A stretch of DNA of 64,000 nt from Nonomuraea montanisoli (lineage in GTDB: Bacteria; Actinomycetota; Actinomycetes; Streptosporangiales; Streptosporangiaceae): the NCBI RefSeq assembly GCF_013363975.1, contig NZ_JABWGN010000006.1, forward strand, positions 310,001 through 374,000. Reading direction: 5' to 3'. Of the stretch, positions 28,366-36,746 are shown piece by piece. Made by a program: the position numbers and the translations under genes. The notes under the pieces were generated by a model that was given only the letters and a program-made list of their open reading frames with translations, did no database searches and was not told the DNA's origin. How positions within the stretch are numbered: the first letter of the stretch is position 1; each line of letters begins with the position of its first letter.

Positions 28366-28425
28366 GCAAATTTTGCAACGTACTCCAAATTTGATTTGGA
28401 CTTCATGCTTGAGGTCCGTTACGCT
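28366..28425 (+). promoter_or_regulatory. Operators and promoter of the TetR-DUF6204 pair
   Basis: GCAAA-T-TTTGC (28366-28376) and TCCAAAT-TTG-ATTTGGA (28384-28400) are A/T-rich palindromes. The second overlaps TTGGAC (28396-28401), an apparent -35, followed after 18 bp by TACGCT (28420-28425). The ATG follows eight bases later. This is the layout of an autorepressed, nearly leaderless TetR promoter. Confidence 0.6.
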
Positions 28426-28433
28426 CCGGTGGC

Positions 28434-29087
28434 ATGGCAGAGGGGCTGCGGGAACGCAAGAAACGGCAGACGCGGCAGCGCATCTCCGAGGTCGCGACCG
28501 GGCTGTTCGTGGAGCGCGGGTTCGACCACGTGACGATCGCCGAGGTCGCCGAGGCGGCAGAGGTGTCGGTCAACACCGTCTACAACTACTTCGCCTCCAA
28601 GGAGGACCTGGTCCTGCCACCGGAGGAGGCGTCCCCGCAGCGGCTGGCCGACATGGTGCGGGCCCGTCCTGCGGGACAGCCGGCCGTACGAGCCGTGCTG
28701 GAGCACCTGCGTGACGAGGTGCGCCGGCGCGAGCGGCGGCTGGGGCTGACCGAGGGGTTCGGCCGGGTGCTGGAGATGATGCGGGCCACGCCCACGCTGA
28801 TGGCGCGCCTGGAGACCCTCGGCCAGGAGATGATCGACGTGCTGGCCGTGTGCCTGGCCGAGGAGACGGGGGCCGCGCCGGACGATCCGCTGCCGCGCGT
28901 GGTGGCCTGGCATGCCGGCTGCCTGCACGCGCTGGTGCTGACCGAGATCGCCCGGCGCACCGCCGCCGGGCAGGACACCGGCGAGATCGCCGGGGAAGTG
29001 TTGAGGCTGCTCGACGCGGCCGAGGACGTGCTGGGCGAGCGGGTGCTCGGCTATGCGGTACGAGAGGGGCAGACGTGTTCCGAGTGA
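28434..29087 (+). CDS. TetR/AcrR family transcriptional regulator
   Basis: A 217-residue regulator. The HTH reads RQRISEVATGLFVERGFDHV and VSVNTVYNYFASKEDLV; the C-terminal helices (about 80-200) form the ligand domain. It overlaps the DUF6204 gene by 13 bases, so both are one operon and the regulator likely controls them through the palindromes at 28366-28400. Confidence 0.9.
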   Translation: MAEGLRERKKRQTRQRISEVATGLFVERGFDHVTIAEVAEAAEVSVNTVYNYFASKEDLVLPPEEASPQRLADMVRARPAGQPAVRAVLEHLRDEVRRRERRLGLTEGFGRVLEMMRATPTLMARLETLGQEMIDVLAVCLAEETGAAPDDPLPRVVAWHAGCLHALVLTEIARRTAAGQDTGEIAGEVLRLLDAAEDVLGERVLGYAVREGQTCSE

Positions 29088-29371
29088 CGATCTCCGGCGC
29101 GTTCGACGGGCTGGACGAGGCGGGCCGGGCCGCGGTGCGGGCGGTGGGCGGGGCGGCGTTCACCGAGGCCGGCACCTTCACCTTCGACGACAGCGTGTCG
29201 GCGTTCACGTTCCGCTGTCAGGTGCCGGCCGGCCCGCAGGACGGCGAGGCCGAGGCGACGCGCGGCGCGATGGCGGCGCTGGACGCGCACGGCCACGCCT
29301 ACCGGGTGCTGCGCACGGCGGTGACCGACATGCGTGACATCAAGATCCGTCGTCGGGGTCGCCCGGCCTGA
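29075..29371 (+). CDS. DUF6204 family protein
   Basis: A 98-residue protein with the DUF6204 pattern: RVTISGAFDGLDEAGRAAVR, AFTEAGTFTFDDSVSAFTFR and the ending VTDMRDIKIRRRGRPA. Function is unknown. The GTG at 29075 overlaps the TetR gene; its end overlaps the convergent GNAT gene by 32 bases. Confidence 0.82.
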   Translation: MFRVTISGAFDGLDEAGRAAVRAVGGAAFTEAGTFTFDDSVSAFTFRCQVPAGPQDGEAEATRGAMAALDAHGHAYRVLRTAVTDMRDIKIRRRGRPA

Positions 29372-29948
29372 GGGGTCGGTACGCGAGCCCGTCGCGTCCC
29401 GGGGGTGGCGGGCAGGCAGGTTCGTCATCCCAGTCGGGAGAGGTGACGGTGCCCGCCAGCCAGTCCCGGCGCAGGATCGCGTAGCCGACCGCGTCGCGGC
29501 GGGTGCCGTCGAGGGCCGGCCACGCCTCCCGGTAATGGGCCTCCTTGACGAACCCGCTCCTGCGCAGGACGACCCGCATGGCGAGGTTGTCCTGGCGGGT
29601 GGTGGCCTCGATCCGCGTCACGCCGGGCAACTCGGTGAACAGGTGGCCGGTCAGCCAGGCGACCGACGCCGTGCCGAGCCCCCGGCCCCGCCAGGCGGCC
29701 CGTACGCGCAGATCGAACAGGGGAGTGTCGTCGGCGAGGTCCTGCAGCCGGACCAGTCCGGCGCGCTCGCCGTCGGCGAGCACCCAGAAGGTCCGCGTCT
29801 CCTCGTCGTCGTAGCCACCCTCGGCCGCGCGCCGCCTGACGGCCTCGCGGTCCTGTGTCCCGGCGTGGTACGGCCAGTCCTCGCCCGCCAGGAAGTCGGC
29901 GAGCGCGTCCGCGTCGCCGGCGGCGATCCTGGCGAACTCGATGCGCAT
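29340..29948 (-). CDS. GNAT family N-acetyltransferase
   Basis: A 202-residue acetyltransferase. The acetyl-CoA loop WRGRGLGTASVAWL and the following TRIEATTRQDNLAMRVVLRR are the GNAT motifs A and B; FVKEAHYREAWP and RRDAVGYAILRRDW are the RimJ-like C-terminal strands. The ATG at 29948 is chosen from the domain start. The acceptor is unknown. Confidence 0.88.
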   Translation of the reverse strand: MRIEFARIAAGDADALADFLAGEDWPYHAGTQDREAVRRRAAEGGYDDEETRTFWVLADGERAGLVRLQDLADDTPLFDLRVRAAWRGRGLGTASVAWLTGHLFTELPGVTRIEATTRQDNLAMRVVLRRSGFVKEAHYREAWPALDGTRRDAVGYAILRRDWLAGTVTSPDWDDEPACPPPPGRDGLAYRPLRPGDPDDGS

Positions 29949-30080
29949 CCGTCGAGGATGGTCATCGGCTCGCGTTCGGGTCAACGGCTTTTCGCCCCTC
30001 GGGGTACCTGCCGAGGACGATGCCGGCCGCCTACAGGGGCGCCGGCACGTGCACGGCGGGGACGGCCTCAGCCGGTGATC

Positions 30081-30953
30081 TCAGCCCGCGGCGAGGAAGT
30101 CGCGGATCTTCGCGGCGACGCGGGGATAGTCGGGGCCGAACCAGATCATGTGACTGTCGGCCCGGCTGTCGACCAGTTCGGCGTTCGGCATCGCCGCGAC
30201 CAGAGCCTCGGCGTGGGCGAAGGGGACCGACCGGTCATGGCGGGTGGCGATGACCAGCGCGGGCCGGCTGACCTGCGCGGCGCAGTCCGGTACGGGGAGC
30301 ATGTCGGCGACGAAGCCGTGGCCCGAGCGCATCACGGTGAACAGCCCGGCCAGCGCGGCCCGCTCGGCGCTCGACAGGCCCGCCAGGACCTTCCGCGCGG
30401 GCAGGACCGACAGGTCGCGCAGCAGCAGGCGCAGCCCCAGGCCCGGTGCGCGCCGGACCAGGGACCGAAGGATCGCCCAGGTGCCGGCCTCCGCCCGAGG
30501 GCCGAACACCGCCCGGCCACCCAGCCGGGTCCGCCGGTCGGGCCAGGGCAGGAACCCGACCGCGCTCTGCAGGATGACGCGCTCCACCAGGTGCGGATGG
30601 CGGGCGGCCATGGTCAGGGCGGTGCGCCCGCCGGCCGAGATGCCCACGACCGCGGCGAGACGCTCGATGCCCAAGAACCGGCACAGCTCGGAGGCGACGT
30701 CGGCGAAGCCCGCCGCCGTGGTGCCCGTGGTCGGCGGCGTACGCCCGTAACCGGGCCGCGAGAGCGCCAGCACCCTGAACCCGGCGTCGGCGTAGACCTC
30801 CTCGCCCAGCGCCAGCCCCGCCCGCATGTGCCCGCCGTGGAACACCAGGACCGTCCCGGGGCCCTCGCCCTCCAGCCGGTACTCCACCGCGCCCGCGGGC
30901 AGACGGGCGACGTCGGTGGCACGCTCGGTGAAGGCCGCGCGGGAAGGGGACAT
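30081..30953 (-). CDS. Alpha/beta hydrolase
   Basis: A 290-residue hydrolase. HGGHM (39-43) gives the oxyanion hole, S106 in GISAGGRTA is the nucleophile, RHDRSVPF holds the acid and DSHMIW the histidine. A cap domain lies between about 130 and 215. No signal peptide. GGAGG precedes the ATG. The substrate is unknown. Confidence 0.88.
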   Translation of the reverse strand: MSPSRAAFTERATDVARLPAGAVEYRLEGEGPGTVLVFHGGHMRAGLALGEEVYADAGFRVLALSRPGYGRTPPTTGTTAAGFADVASELCRFLGIERLAAVVGISAGGRTALTMAARHPHLVERVILQSAVGFLPWPDRRTRLGGRAVFGPRAEAGTWAILRSLVRRAPGLGLRLLLRDLSVLPARKVLAGLSSAERAALAGLFTVMRSGHGFVADMLPVPDCAAQVSRPALVIATRHDRSVPFAHAEALVAAMPNAELVDSRADSHMIWFGPDYPRVAAKIRDFLAAG

Positions 30954-31251
30954 CGTGGTACCTCCTTGTGTGAGGCACCGGAAGCGGTGACCAGCGAACG
31001 CCTCCGGCCGCGATCAACAGACGATCTTGCCGACCAGACTTCCCGGCGCACCGCGCTCACCATAACAGCGGCGGTATCGGGGCGACAGACGGGCCCGGCA
31101 GGGCGCCGCGCCGCCGTACCACCGCACGACACCGCGCGGGAGGTCGGCCGTCCGGATGCGCGTGACCGGAGGAACGGGACGGCGGCGCTGTGATCCCGGT
31201 CGTGGGGCTGGTGGCGGAAGGTGCGGTGGCCGCGGTGGAGGCGATCGGGCG

Positions 31252-32514
31252 TCAGGGGGCCAGGCGGACGCCTCGGCGCCACACCCCGGCGATGGCGCGG
31301 GTGGCGGTGACGTCGGCAGTCGGGTCGCCGTCGACGAGCAGCAGGTCGGCGCGCAGGCCCGGCGCGACCCGGCCGCGGTCGGCAAGGCCGAAGCGGTGCG
31401 CGGGCAGGGCGGTGGCGGCGCGCAGCGCCTCCTCCGCAGTGAGGCCCGCCTCGGTGAGCAGCAGCAGCTCGCGGTGCAGGGACGCGCCGTGCAGAGGGGC
31501 GAACGGGTTGGCGTCGGTGCCGGCGAGCAGCGTCACACCGGCGCCGTGCAGGACGCGTACCGCGTGGGCGGCGTTGATCACTCCCTGGGAGTGGACGGGC
31601 ACCACGCCCGGGTCGCTGCGCACGAGGCCCGGCTGCGCGTCCGTCTCACCGCCCGCCGGCGACAGGCGCGCGGCCATGCGGGGGTCCGCCGGCAGCTCGG
31701 CCCCGCTCTCGTCGCCGGTGACCGCCTCGATGTAGGCCAGGGTGGTGACCACGAACACGTCGTGAGCGGCGATCCTGGCCGCCACGTCCTCGCCGCGCGG
31801 GTCGTCCGGCGGCAGGTCGCAGTAGACGTGGGCCACCCCGTCGACGCCCGCGTCCAGGGCCACGGCGGTGTGGGCGGCGGTGGCCACGTGTGCGATGGCG
31901 AGCAGCCCGGCGGCGTGGGCGCCCTCCACGAGCGCGGCGACGGTCGCCGGCGAGAGCGTCGGCAGGTCCAGCCCGGCGGCGTGGCCCTCGTCGATCACGA
32001 TCTTCAGGTAGTCGGCGCCCTCCGCCAGGCGGGCCTCGACGAACGCCTTGGCGTCGTCCGGGCCGCTCAAGGTCGGGAACGGCCCGGTCGCGTCGCCGAA
32101 GCCGGCCGTCGCCGCGCCCTCGGCGGCCATGATCTGGCTCGGGTGCCCGCCGGGGGCGGTGGCCAGCACGCCGGAGCTGCGCAGGTCGGCGACGTCGTCG
32201 CGCTCGGCGGCCGTCCTGCGCTGGCGGGCCAGGTTGCCCGGCAGGCAGAACATGTCCAGCTCGGTGGTCACGCCGAAGGCGAGCGCCTGGGCGAGGCTGC
32301 CGTCGAAGGTGTGGGTGTGGGCGTCGATGAGGCCCGGCATCAGGGTCTTCCCGGTGCCGTCGATCACCACGTCGGCGGGAGACGCGGCTTCGGGGGCGGG
32401 AGTGGAGGCGGCGGGGGTGACGGCGACGATGTGGTCGCCGTCGATGAGCACGTCGGCGGCGGGCAGGCAGTGCTCCCCGTCGAAGACGCGAGTGGCGCGG
32501 ATGAGCGTGCGCAT
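31252..32514 (-). CDS. Amidohydrolase family protein
   Basis: A 420-residue metal-dependent hydrolase with the imidazolonepropionase/prolidase-like pattern: MPGLIDAHTHTF (H66 and H68 metal ligands), the probable bridging lysine in DYLKIVIDEG, AIAHVATAAH, VDGVAHVYCD and GTDANPF. The C-terminus LRADLLLVDGDPTADV is the usual beta-sandwich return. It is divergent from a TetR gene over a GATAGT dyad. The substrate is unknown. Confidence 0.88.
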   Translation of the reverse strand: MRTLIRATRVFDGEHCLPAADVLIDGDHIVAVTPAASTPAPEAASPADVVIDGTGKTLMPGLIDAHTHTFDGSLAQALAFGVTTELDMFCLPGNLARQRRTAAERDDVADLRSSGVLATAPGGHPSQIMAAEGAATAGFGDATGPFPTLSGPDDAKAFVEARLAEGADYLKIVIDEGHAAGLDLPTLSPATVAALVEGAHAAGLLAIAHVATAAHTAVALDAGVDGVAHVYCDLPPDDPRGEDVAARIAAHDVFVVTTLAYIEAVTGDESGAELPADPRMAARLSPAGGETDAQPGLVRSDPGVVPVHSQGVINAAHAVRVLHGAGVTLLAGTDANPFAPLHGASLHRELLLLTEAGLTAEEALRAATALPAHRFGLADRGRVAPGLRADLLLVDGDPTADVTATRAIAGVWRRGVRLAP

Positions 32515-32542
32515 GGTCGTCCCTTCATCTGATTCGATGTCG

Positions 32543-32564
32543 GATAGTATGACCTCTAACTATC
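32543..32564. promoter_or_regulatory. Dyad between amidohydrolase and TetR genes
   Basis: GATAGT (32543-32548) and ACTATC (32559-32564) form an inverted repeat across 10 bases in the divergent intergenic region. It is a reasonable TetR operator candidate, but the arms are short. Confidence 0.4.
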
Positions 32565-32636
32565 TTGGGTCAAACCTCTCCCGGTGACGTACGATATGGA
32601 GGGCCGCCCCGTTTACGTCACGCGCCGGAGACGACA

Positions 32637-33230
32637 TTGCCCGACGACGACCGCGCCGCCGCGCCGCCCGCCCGGCCCCGGCGGGCCGACGCCCGCCGGA
32701 ACCACGACCGCATCGTGGCCGCGGCGACCACGGCCATCGCCGAGCACGGCGCCGAGGCGTCCCTGGAGGAGATCGCCCGGCGCGCCGGCGTCGGCTCGGC
32801 GACCCTGCACCGCCACTTCCCCTCCCGGCAGCGCCTGCTGGAGGCCGTCTTCCGCGGCAAGGTCGAGGCCCTGTGCGCCCGCGCCCGCGAGCTGGCCGCC
32901 GACCACGATCCCGGGCCGGCCCTGGTCGCCTGGCTGCGCGCCGTCGCCGCGCACGTGGCGACCAACCGCGGCCTGGCCACCTCGCTCCTGCAGGGAGCCC
33001 AGGACGGCGCCGTGGGCGAGGGGTGCCACGCCATGATCGTGGACGCGGGCCAGGAACTGCTGGACGGCGCCCACCGGGCCGGCGCCGTTCGGGACGGCGT
33101 GGCGATCGTGGACCTGCTCACCCTCGTCAACGCCATCTGCCTGGCCACCGAGCACGAGCCCGACGGGGCGGCCCAGGCCGAGCGGCTGCTGGACCTCGTC
33201 CTCGACGGCGTCCGCCCCTCCTCGCACTGA
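32637..33230 (+). CDS. TetR/AcrR family transcriptional regulator
   Basis: A 197-residue regulator. After a basic Pro/Arg-rich lead the HTH reads RIVAAATTAIAEHGAEASLE and GVGSATLHRHFPSRQRLL. The TTG at 32637 is set by CCGGAG upstream and the short lead; longer readings start inside the divergent promoter. It likely controls the amidohydrolase. Confidence 0.85.
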   Translation: MPDDDRAAAPPARPRRADARRNHDRIVAAATTAIAEHGAEASLEEIARRAGVGSATLHRHFPSRQRLLEAVFRGKVEALCARARELAADHDPGPALVAWLRAVAAHVATNRGLATSLLQGAQDGAVGEGCHAMIVDAGQELLDGAHRAGAVRDGVAIVDLLTLVNAICLATEHEPDGAAQAERLLDLVLDGVRPSSH

Positions 33231-33299
33231 CGCTCGTCAGGCACGACGCATTGACGCCCGTCAGGTACGACGCATTGACGCCCGTCAGGTACGTCGAGG
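33228..33299. repeat. 24-bp tandem repeat after the TetR gene
   Basis: Three units of TGACGC(T/C)CGTCAGG(C/T)ACG... at 33228-33251, 33252-33275 and 33276-33299; the third diverges at its 3' end. The first unit begins with the TGA stop codon of the TetR gene. Each unit contains the inverted pair TGACG/CGTCA. Confidence 0.8.
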
Positions 33300-33308
33300 A
33301 GCGCGACC

Positions 33309-34043
33309 TCAGTGTGACGCCGCCTGCGGTGTCCGCGCGGCGCCCGAGGAGCGGGCCGCCACGGCCGCCGCGAACGCGGAGATCACCGGGTGCGGACGGC
33401 TGCCGTCGCCGGCCAGCTCCGGCTGGAACAGCGTGCCCAGGTAGAACGGGTGCCCGGGCAGCTCGGCGACCCGGACCGTGCCGTCGTCCCCGGCGTGCCC
33501 GGAGAAGACCAGCCCGTGCTCGGTCAGGATCCGCTCGTAGTGCTCGTTGAGGCCGTAGGAGCAGTTGTAGGCCTCGACGGTCTCCGGGGTGCCCATGATC
33601 TGCTCGATCAGCGAGCCGGGCGCCAGCCGCACCATCGCCTCGTGTCCGGCCAGTGAGCAGCGCAGCGGCATCAGCAGGAAGTCCCGGCCGTCGTCGGCTT
33701 CCGGCGTGTTCTCGGCGTGGGCCACGTTCAGCCCGCACACGTTGCGGGCGTACTCCAGCAGCATGTGCTGGAAACCGCCGCAGGTGCCCAGGTACGGGAT
33801 GCCGTGCTCGCGCGCGGTCCGCGCCGCCTCGACGGCTCCGCTCTCGCTGAGGTACGGGCTGCCGGGCACGACCCAGATGCCGTCGAAGGCGTCCAGGTCG
33901 CGGGCGTCGGTGGTGGGGATCCAGTAGGCGTCGAGCGCGACGCCGTCGCGTTCGCGCAGCGCCTCCAGCAGGAGCGGGACGCGGGTGTGGGCGCGCACGC
34001 CGGGGGAGCGGTCGCCGACCACGGCGATTCTCAAGCTCGTCAT
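33309..34043 (-). CDS. CTP-synthase-like class I glutamine amidotransferase domain protein
   Basis: A 244-residue protein related to the C-terminal glutaminase half of PyrG, without the synthase half. It starts RIAVVGDRSPGVRAHTRVP, has GIWVVPGSPYLSESG and the nucleophile Cys in YLGTCGGFQHMLLEYARNVC. The catalytic His-Pro-Glu triplet of PyrG (FHPE) reads FQPE, so the His is replaced by Gln. The family is annotated as CTP synthase C-terminal-related protein of unknown role. It is divergent from a LysR gene. Confidence 0.75.
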   Translation of the reverse strand: MTSLRIAVVGDRSPGVRAHTRVPLLLEALRERDGVALDAYWIPTTDARDLDAFDGIWVVPGSPYLSESGAVEAARTAREHGIPYLGTCGGFQHMLLEYARNVCGLNVAHAENTPEADDGRDFLLMPLRCSLAGHEAMVRLAPGSLIEQIMGTPETVEAYNCSYGLNEHYERILTEHGLVFSGHAGDDGTVRVAELPGHPFYLGTLFQPELAGDGSRPHPVISAFAAAVAARSSGAARTPQAASH

Positions 34044-34113
34044 GCCTTCATCGTGGCCTGCCGGCCCGCACAAGCGCCAACGATGATGTCTGCACCTGGT
34101 ATAAGCAACACTG

Positions 34114-34974
34114 ATGGACCCGCACCTGCTCCGCACCTTCGTCGCCGTGGCCGAGGCCGGCTCGTTCTCGGCCGCCGCCGAACGCCTCGGCTACACCCAG
34201 TCGGCCGTCTCCCAGCAGATCGCCGCCCTGGAGACCGACCTGGGTCTCCCGTTGCTGCGCCGCCGTCCGGTCGAGCCGACCGAGGCGGGCGCCCGGCTGC
34301 TGGAGCACGCCGGCCCGCTGCTGCTGCGCCTGCGCGCCGCCCGCGCCGACGTGCTGCGCACCGCCGCGCTGCCCGCCCACCGGCTGACCCTTGCCGCCGC
34401 TCCCCTCGCCCTCAACCCGGCGCTGGCCGCACGGCTCGCGCGGGGACGTGCCGAGCAGCCGCGCCTACGTGTACGGCTGCGCACGACGGGCCGCGACCTC
34501 GTGGCGGCGCAGGTCGCGGCGGGCGAGGCCGACCTGGGGCTGACGGACGGCATCACCGCCCCCAGCGACCCGCTGCGCCTGCCCGACTCGGGCCCCATGA
34601 CCAGGATCGGGGTGTCGGAGGAGGAACTGGTGGTGGCGCTGCCGCCCGGCCACCCGCTGGCGGGCCGGACGGGGCTGCGGCTGGCCGACCTGGTCGACGC
34701 CCGCTGGCTGGCCACGCCGCTGTGCCCGCTGGAGCGGCTGCGCGACCTGGTGGGCGACGGCTTCCGCGCCGGGCTGGACTACCAGGGCGAGGACGTGCAC
34801 ACCGTGCGCAACCTGGTGGCCGCCGGGCACGGCCTGACCCTGCTGCCCGCCTCGGCGGGTCCTGGCGTGCCGCTGGCGGCTCCCAGGCTGGTGCACCGGG
34901 TGGAGCTGGTGCACCCGTCGCTGCCGCCGGGCCCGGCCGCCCGCCTGGCCGCGGCCCTGTCCCCGTCCTCGTGA
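34114..34974 (+). CDS. LysR family transcriptional regulator
   Basis: A 286-residue LTTR. The HTH is LRTFVAVAEAGSFSAAAERL and YTQSAVSQQIAALE at residues 6-41. The substrate domain runs from about 88. It is divergent from the amidotransferase-like gene with only 70 bases between, so that gene is the likely target. Confidence 0.9.
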   Translation: MDPHLLRTFVAVAEAGSFSAAAERLGYTQSAVSQQIAALETDLGLPLLRRRPVEPTEAGARLLEHAGPLLLRLRAARADVLRTAALPAHRLTLAAAPLALNPALAARLARGRAEQPRLRVRLRTTGRDLVAAQVAAGEADLGLTDGITAPSDPLRLPDSGPMTRIGVSEEELVVALPPGHPLAGRTGLRLADLVDARWLATPLCPLERLRDLVGDGFRAGLDYQGEDVHTVRNLVAAGHGLTLLPASAGPGVPLAAPRLVHRVELVHPSLPPGPAARLAAALSPSS

Positions 34975-35465
34975 CCGGGCGCCTCGACAGGCCCGGCGGT
35001 GACAGGCCCGGCGGTGACAGGCCCGGCGGTGACAGGCCTGGCGGTGATCGGCCTGGCGGGGGCGGGTGGCTGGTCTGGTGGATGGCCGGTCTGGTGGGTA
35101 GCCGGTCTGGCCGAGTCGGATGGCCGGTCTTGCCGAGCCGGTTGGCCCGCCTCGTCCGGGGAAAGGGACGGCCGGGGTGACTGCGCTGACCGGCCGGCGG
35201 CCCCGGCCAGTAGGTGGGCGGGCCTGGCTGAGTTGATCGGTTCCGGCCGGTGTGTGGCTGGGGCTGGCTGAGTGGGTCGGCTCCGTCCAGTGGGTGTGTG
35301 GGTGGGGCTGGCTGAGTGGGGCGCCCCGCCCAGTGGGTGAGTGGCGGGTCTGGCTGAGGGGGGGCGGCACTGAAAGGCCGGCGGCGGCGTCCGCTGTCGG
35401 TGAACCGGGTCCGCTGTCGGTGAACCCGGCCGGGTTCCGGGCGCCGGACGTGCTTGGCTGGCGGA
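34975..35465. other. 490-base repeat-rich gap
   Basis: No gene is supported. The first 80 bases are 15-bp tandem repeats, the middle is G/T-rich with recurring GGCTGGCTGAGT, and near 35389-35428 GTCCGCTGTCGGTGAACC occurs twice in tandem. The promoter of the epimerase-like gene must lie at the right end. Confidence 0.6.
34986..35060. repeat. 15-bp tandem repeat GACAGGCCCGGCGGT
   Basis: Three exact copies, then GACAGGCCTGGCGGT and GATCGGCCTGGCGGG, at 15-bp spacing directly after the LysR stop. Confidence 0.88.
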
Positions 35466-36452
35466 ATGGAGATCGTGATTCTTGGCGGTACGGCATGGCT
35501 GGGCCGCGAGCTGTCCCGGCAGGCGGTGGACCGTGGCCACCGCGTGACCTGCCTGGCCCGTGGCGAGAGCGGGCCGGTCGCGGACGGGGCGCGGCTGGTG
35601 GGCGCCGACCGGCGTGACCCCTCGGCGTACGAGCCGCTGCTGGACCGCGACTGGGACGCGGTCATCGAGGTGTCCTGGCAGCCCGGTTTCGTCCGCGGGG
35701 CACTGGAGGCGCTGGGCGGCCGGGCGGGGCACTGGGCGTACGTGTCGACCGGCAACGTCTACGCCTCCCACGCCACCCTGGGCGCGGACGAGTCCGCGGC
35801 CCTGCTCGACCCGACCGACCGCGACGAGGTCGGCCGCGAGCTGTACGGGGAGGCGAAGGTCGCCTGCGAGCAGGCGTCCGTGGCCGCCGTCGGCGATCGC
35901 CTCCTCATCGCGCGCGCCGGTCTGATCGGCGGGCCGGGCGACCACAGCGGACGCTCCGGCTACTGGGTGGCCCGCGCCGCGCGCGATCCGCAGGGGCCGA
36001 TGCTGGTGCCCGACATGCCGGATCGGCCGACGCAGGCGGTCGACGTGCGCGACCTGTCGGCCTGGCTGCTGGACGCCGCGGAGAAGGGCACCACCGGCAC
36101 CTACAACGCCGTCGGTCCGGTCGTCCCGTTCGCGGAGTGGGTCGAGATGTCCCGCGCTGTCGGCGGGCACACCGGTCCGGTGGTCGCCGCTCCGTCGGAG
36201 TGGCTGCTGGAGAACGGCGTGGCCGAGTACATGGGGCCGGAGTCGCTGCCGATGTGGGTGGCCGACCCGGACTGGGTGGGGTTCTCGGCGCGCAGCGGGT
36301 CGGCGGCGCTCGACGCGGGGCTGCGTCACCGGCCCCGGGAGGAGATGCTGGCCGACACGCTGGCCTGGGAGCGCGAGCAGGGCCTCGACCGGGAGCGACG
36401 CTCCGGCCTCAGCGCGCGGCGCGAACGCGAGCTGCTCGACGCCCTCGGCTGA
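35466..36452 (+). CDS. NAD-dependent epimerase/dehydratase-like reductase
   Basis: A 328-residue extended SDR/atypical SDR protein. ILGGTAWLGREL at 4-15 is the dinucleotide loop, WAYVSTGNVYAS carries the catalytic-type Ser, and LYGEAKVACE the Y-x-x-x-K pair. The C-terminus is a substrate domain with Trp-rich MWVADPDWVGF. It resembles isoflavone-reductase-like and sugar-nucleotide enzymes; the substrate is unknown. The ATG at 35466 is preferred over 35454. Confidence 0.85.
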   Translation: MEIVILGGTAWLGRELSRQAVDRGHRVTCLARGESGPVADGARLVGADRRDPSAYEPLLDRDWDAVIEVSWQPGFVRGALEALGGRAGHWAYVSTGNVYASHATLGADESAALLDPTDRDEVGRELYGEAKVACEQASVAAVGDRLLIARAGLIGGPGDHSGRSGYWVARAARDPQGPMLVPDMPDRPTQAVDVRDLSAWLLDAAEKGTTGTYNAVGPVVPFAEWVEMSRAVGGHTGPVVAAPSEWLLENGVAEYMGPESLPMWVADPDWVGFSARSGSAALDAGLRHRPREEMLADTLAWEREQGLDRERRSGLSARRERELLDALG

Positions 36453-36457
36453 TCACC

Positions 36458-36660
36458 CTTCCAGCCTTCCGCCCGGCCCTTCCGGAGTCCTTCCCGAAGG
36501 GCCTTCGCCCGGCATTCCGGCCGCTCCCGAAGGGCCTTCGACGGGCGGCTTTCCGCCTGGTCCCGAGGGGTCCTTTGAGGGACCCGCCTGGTCCCGAGGG
36601 GTCCTTTGAGGGACCCGCCTGGTCCTGAGGGGCTCACCCGGTCCCGAGGGGCCTTCGACC
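36458..36660. repeat. Hairpin-forming repeats with CCCGAAGGGCCTTCG and 31-bp units
   Basis: CCCGAAGGGCCTTCG occurs twice near 36494 and 36528. The 31-bp unit containing GGGTCC-TTTGAG-GGACCC occurs twice in tandem, with stems at 36568-36585 and 36599-36616, and weaker copies follow. The tract lies between convergent genes and may act as a terminator region. Confidence 0.75.
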
Positions 36661-36746
36661 GCCCCTTCGTCCGGCCCTTCGGGAGTCATGTCTCCTTGGG
36701 GTGTCATCCGCCCGCCACCTGCCGAAGGGCGGCGGGCGGCGGCGTC

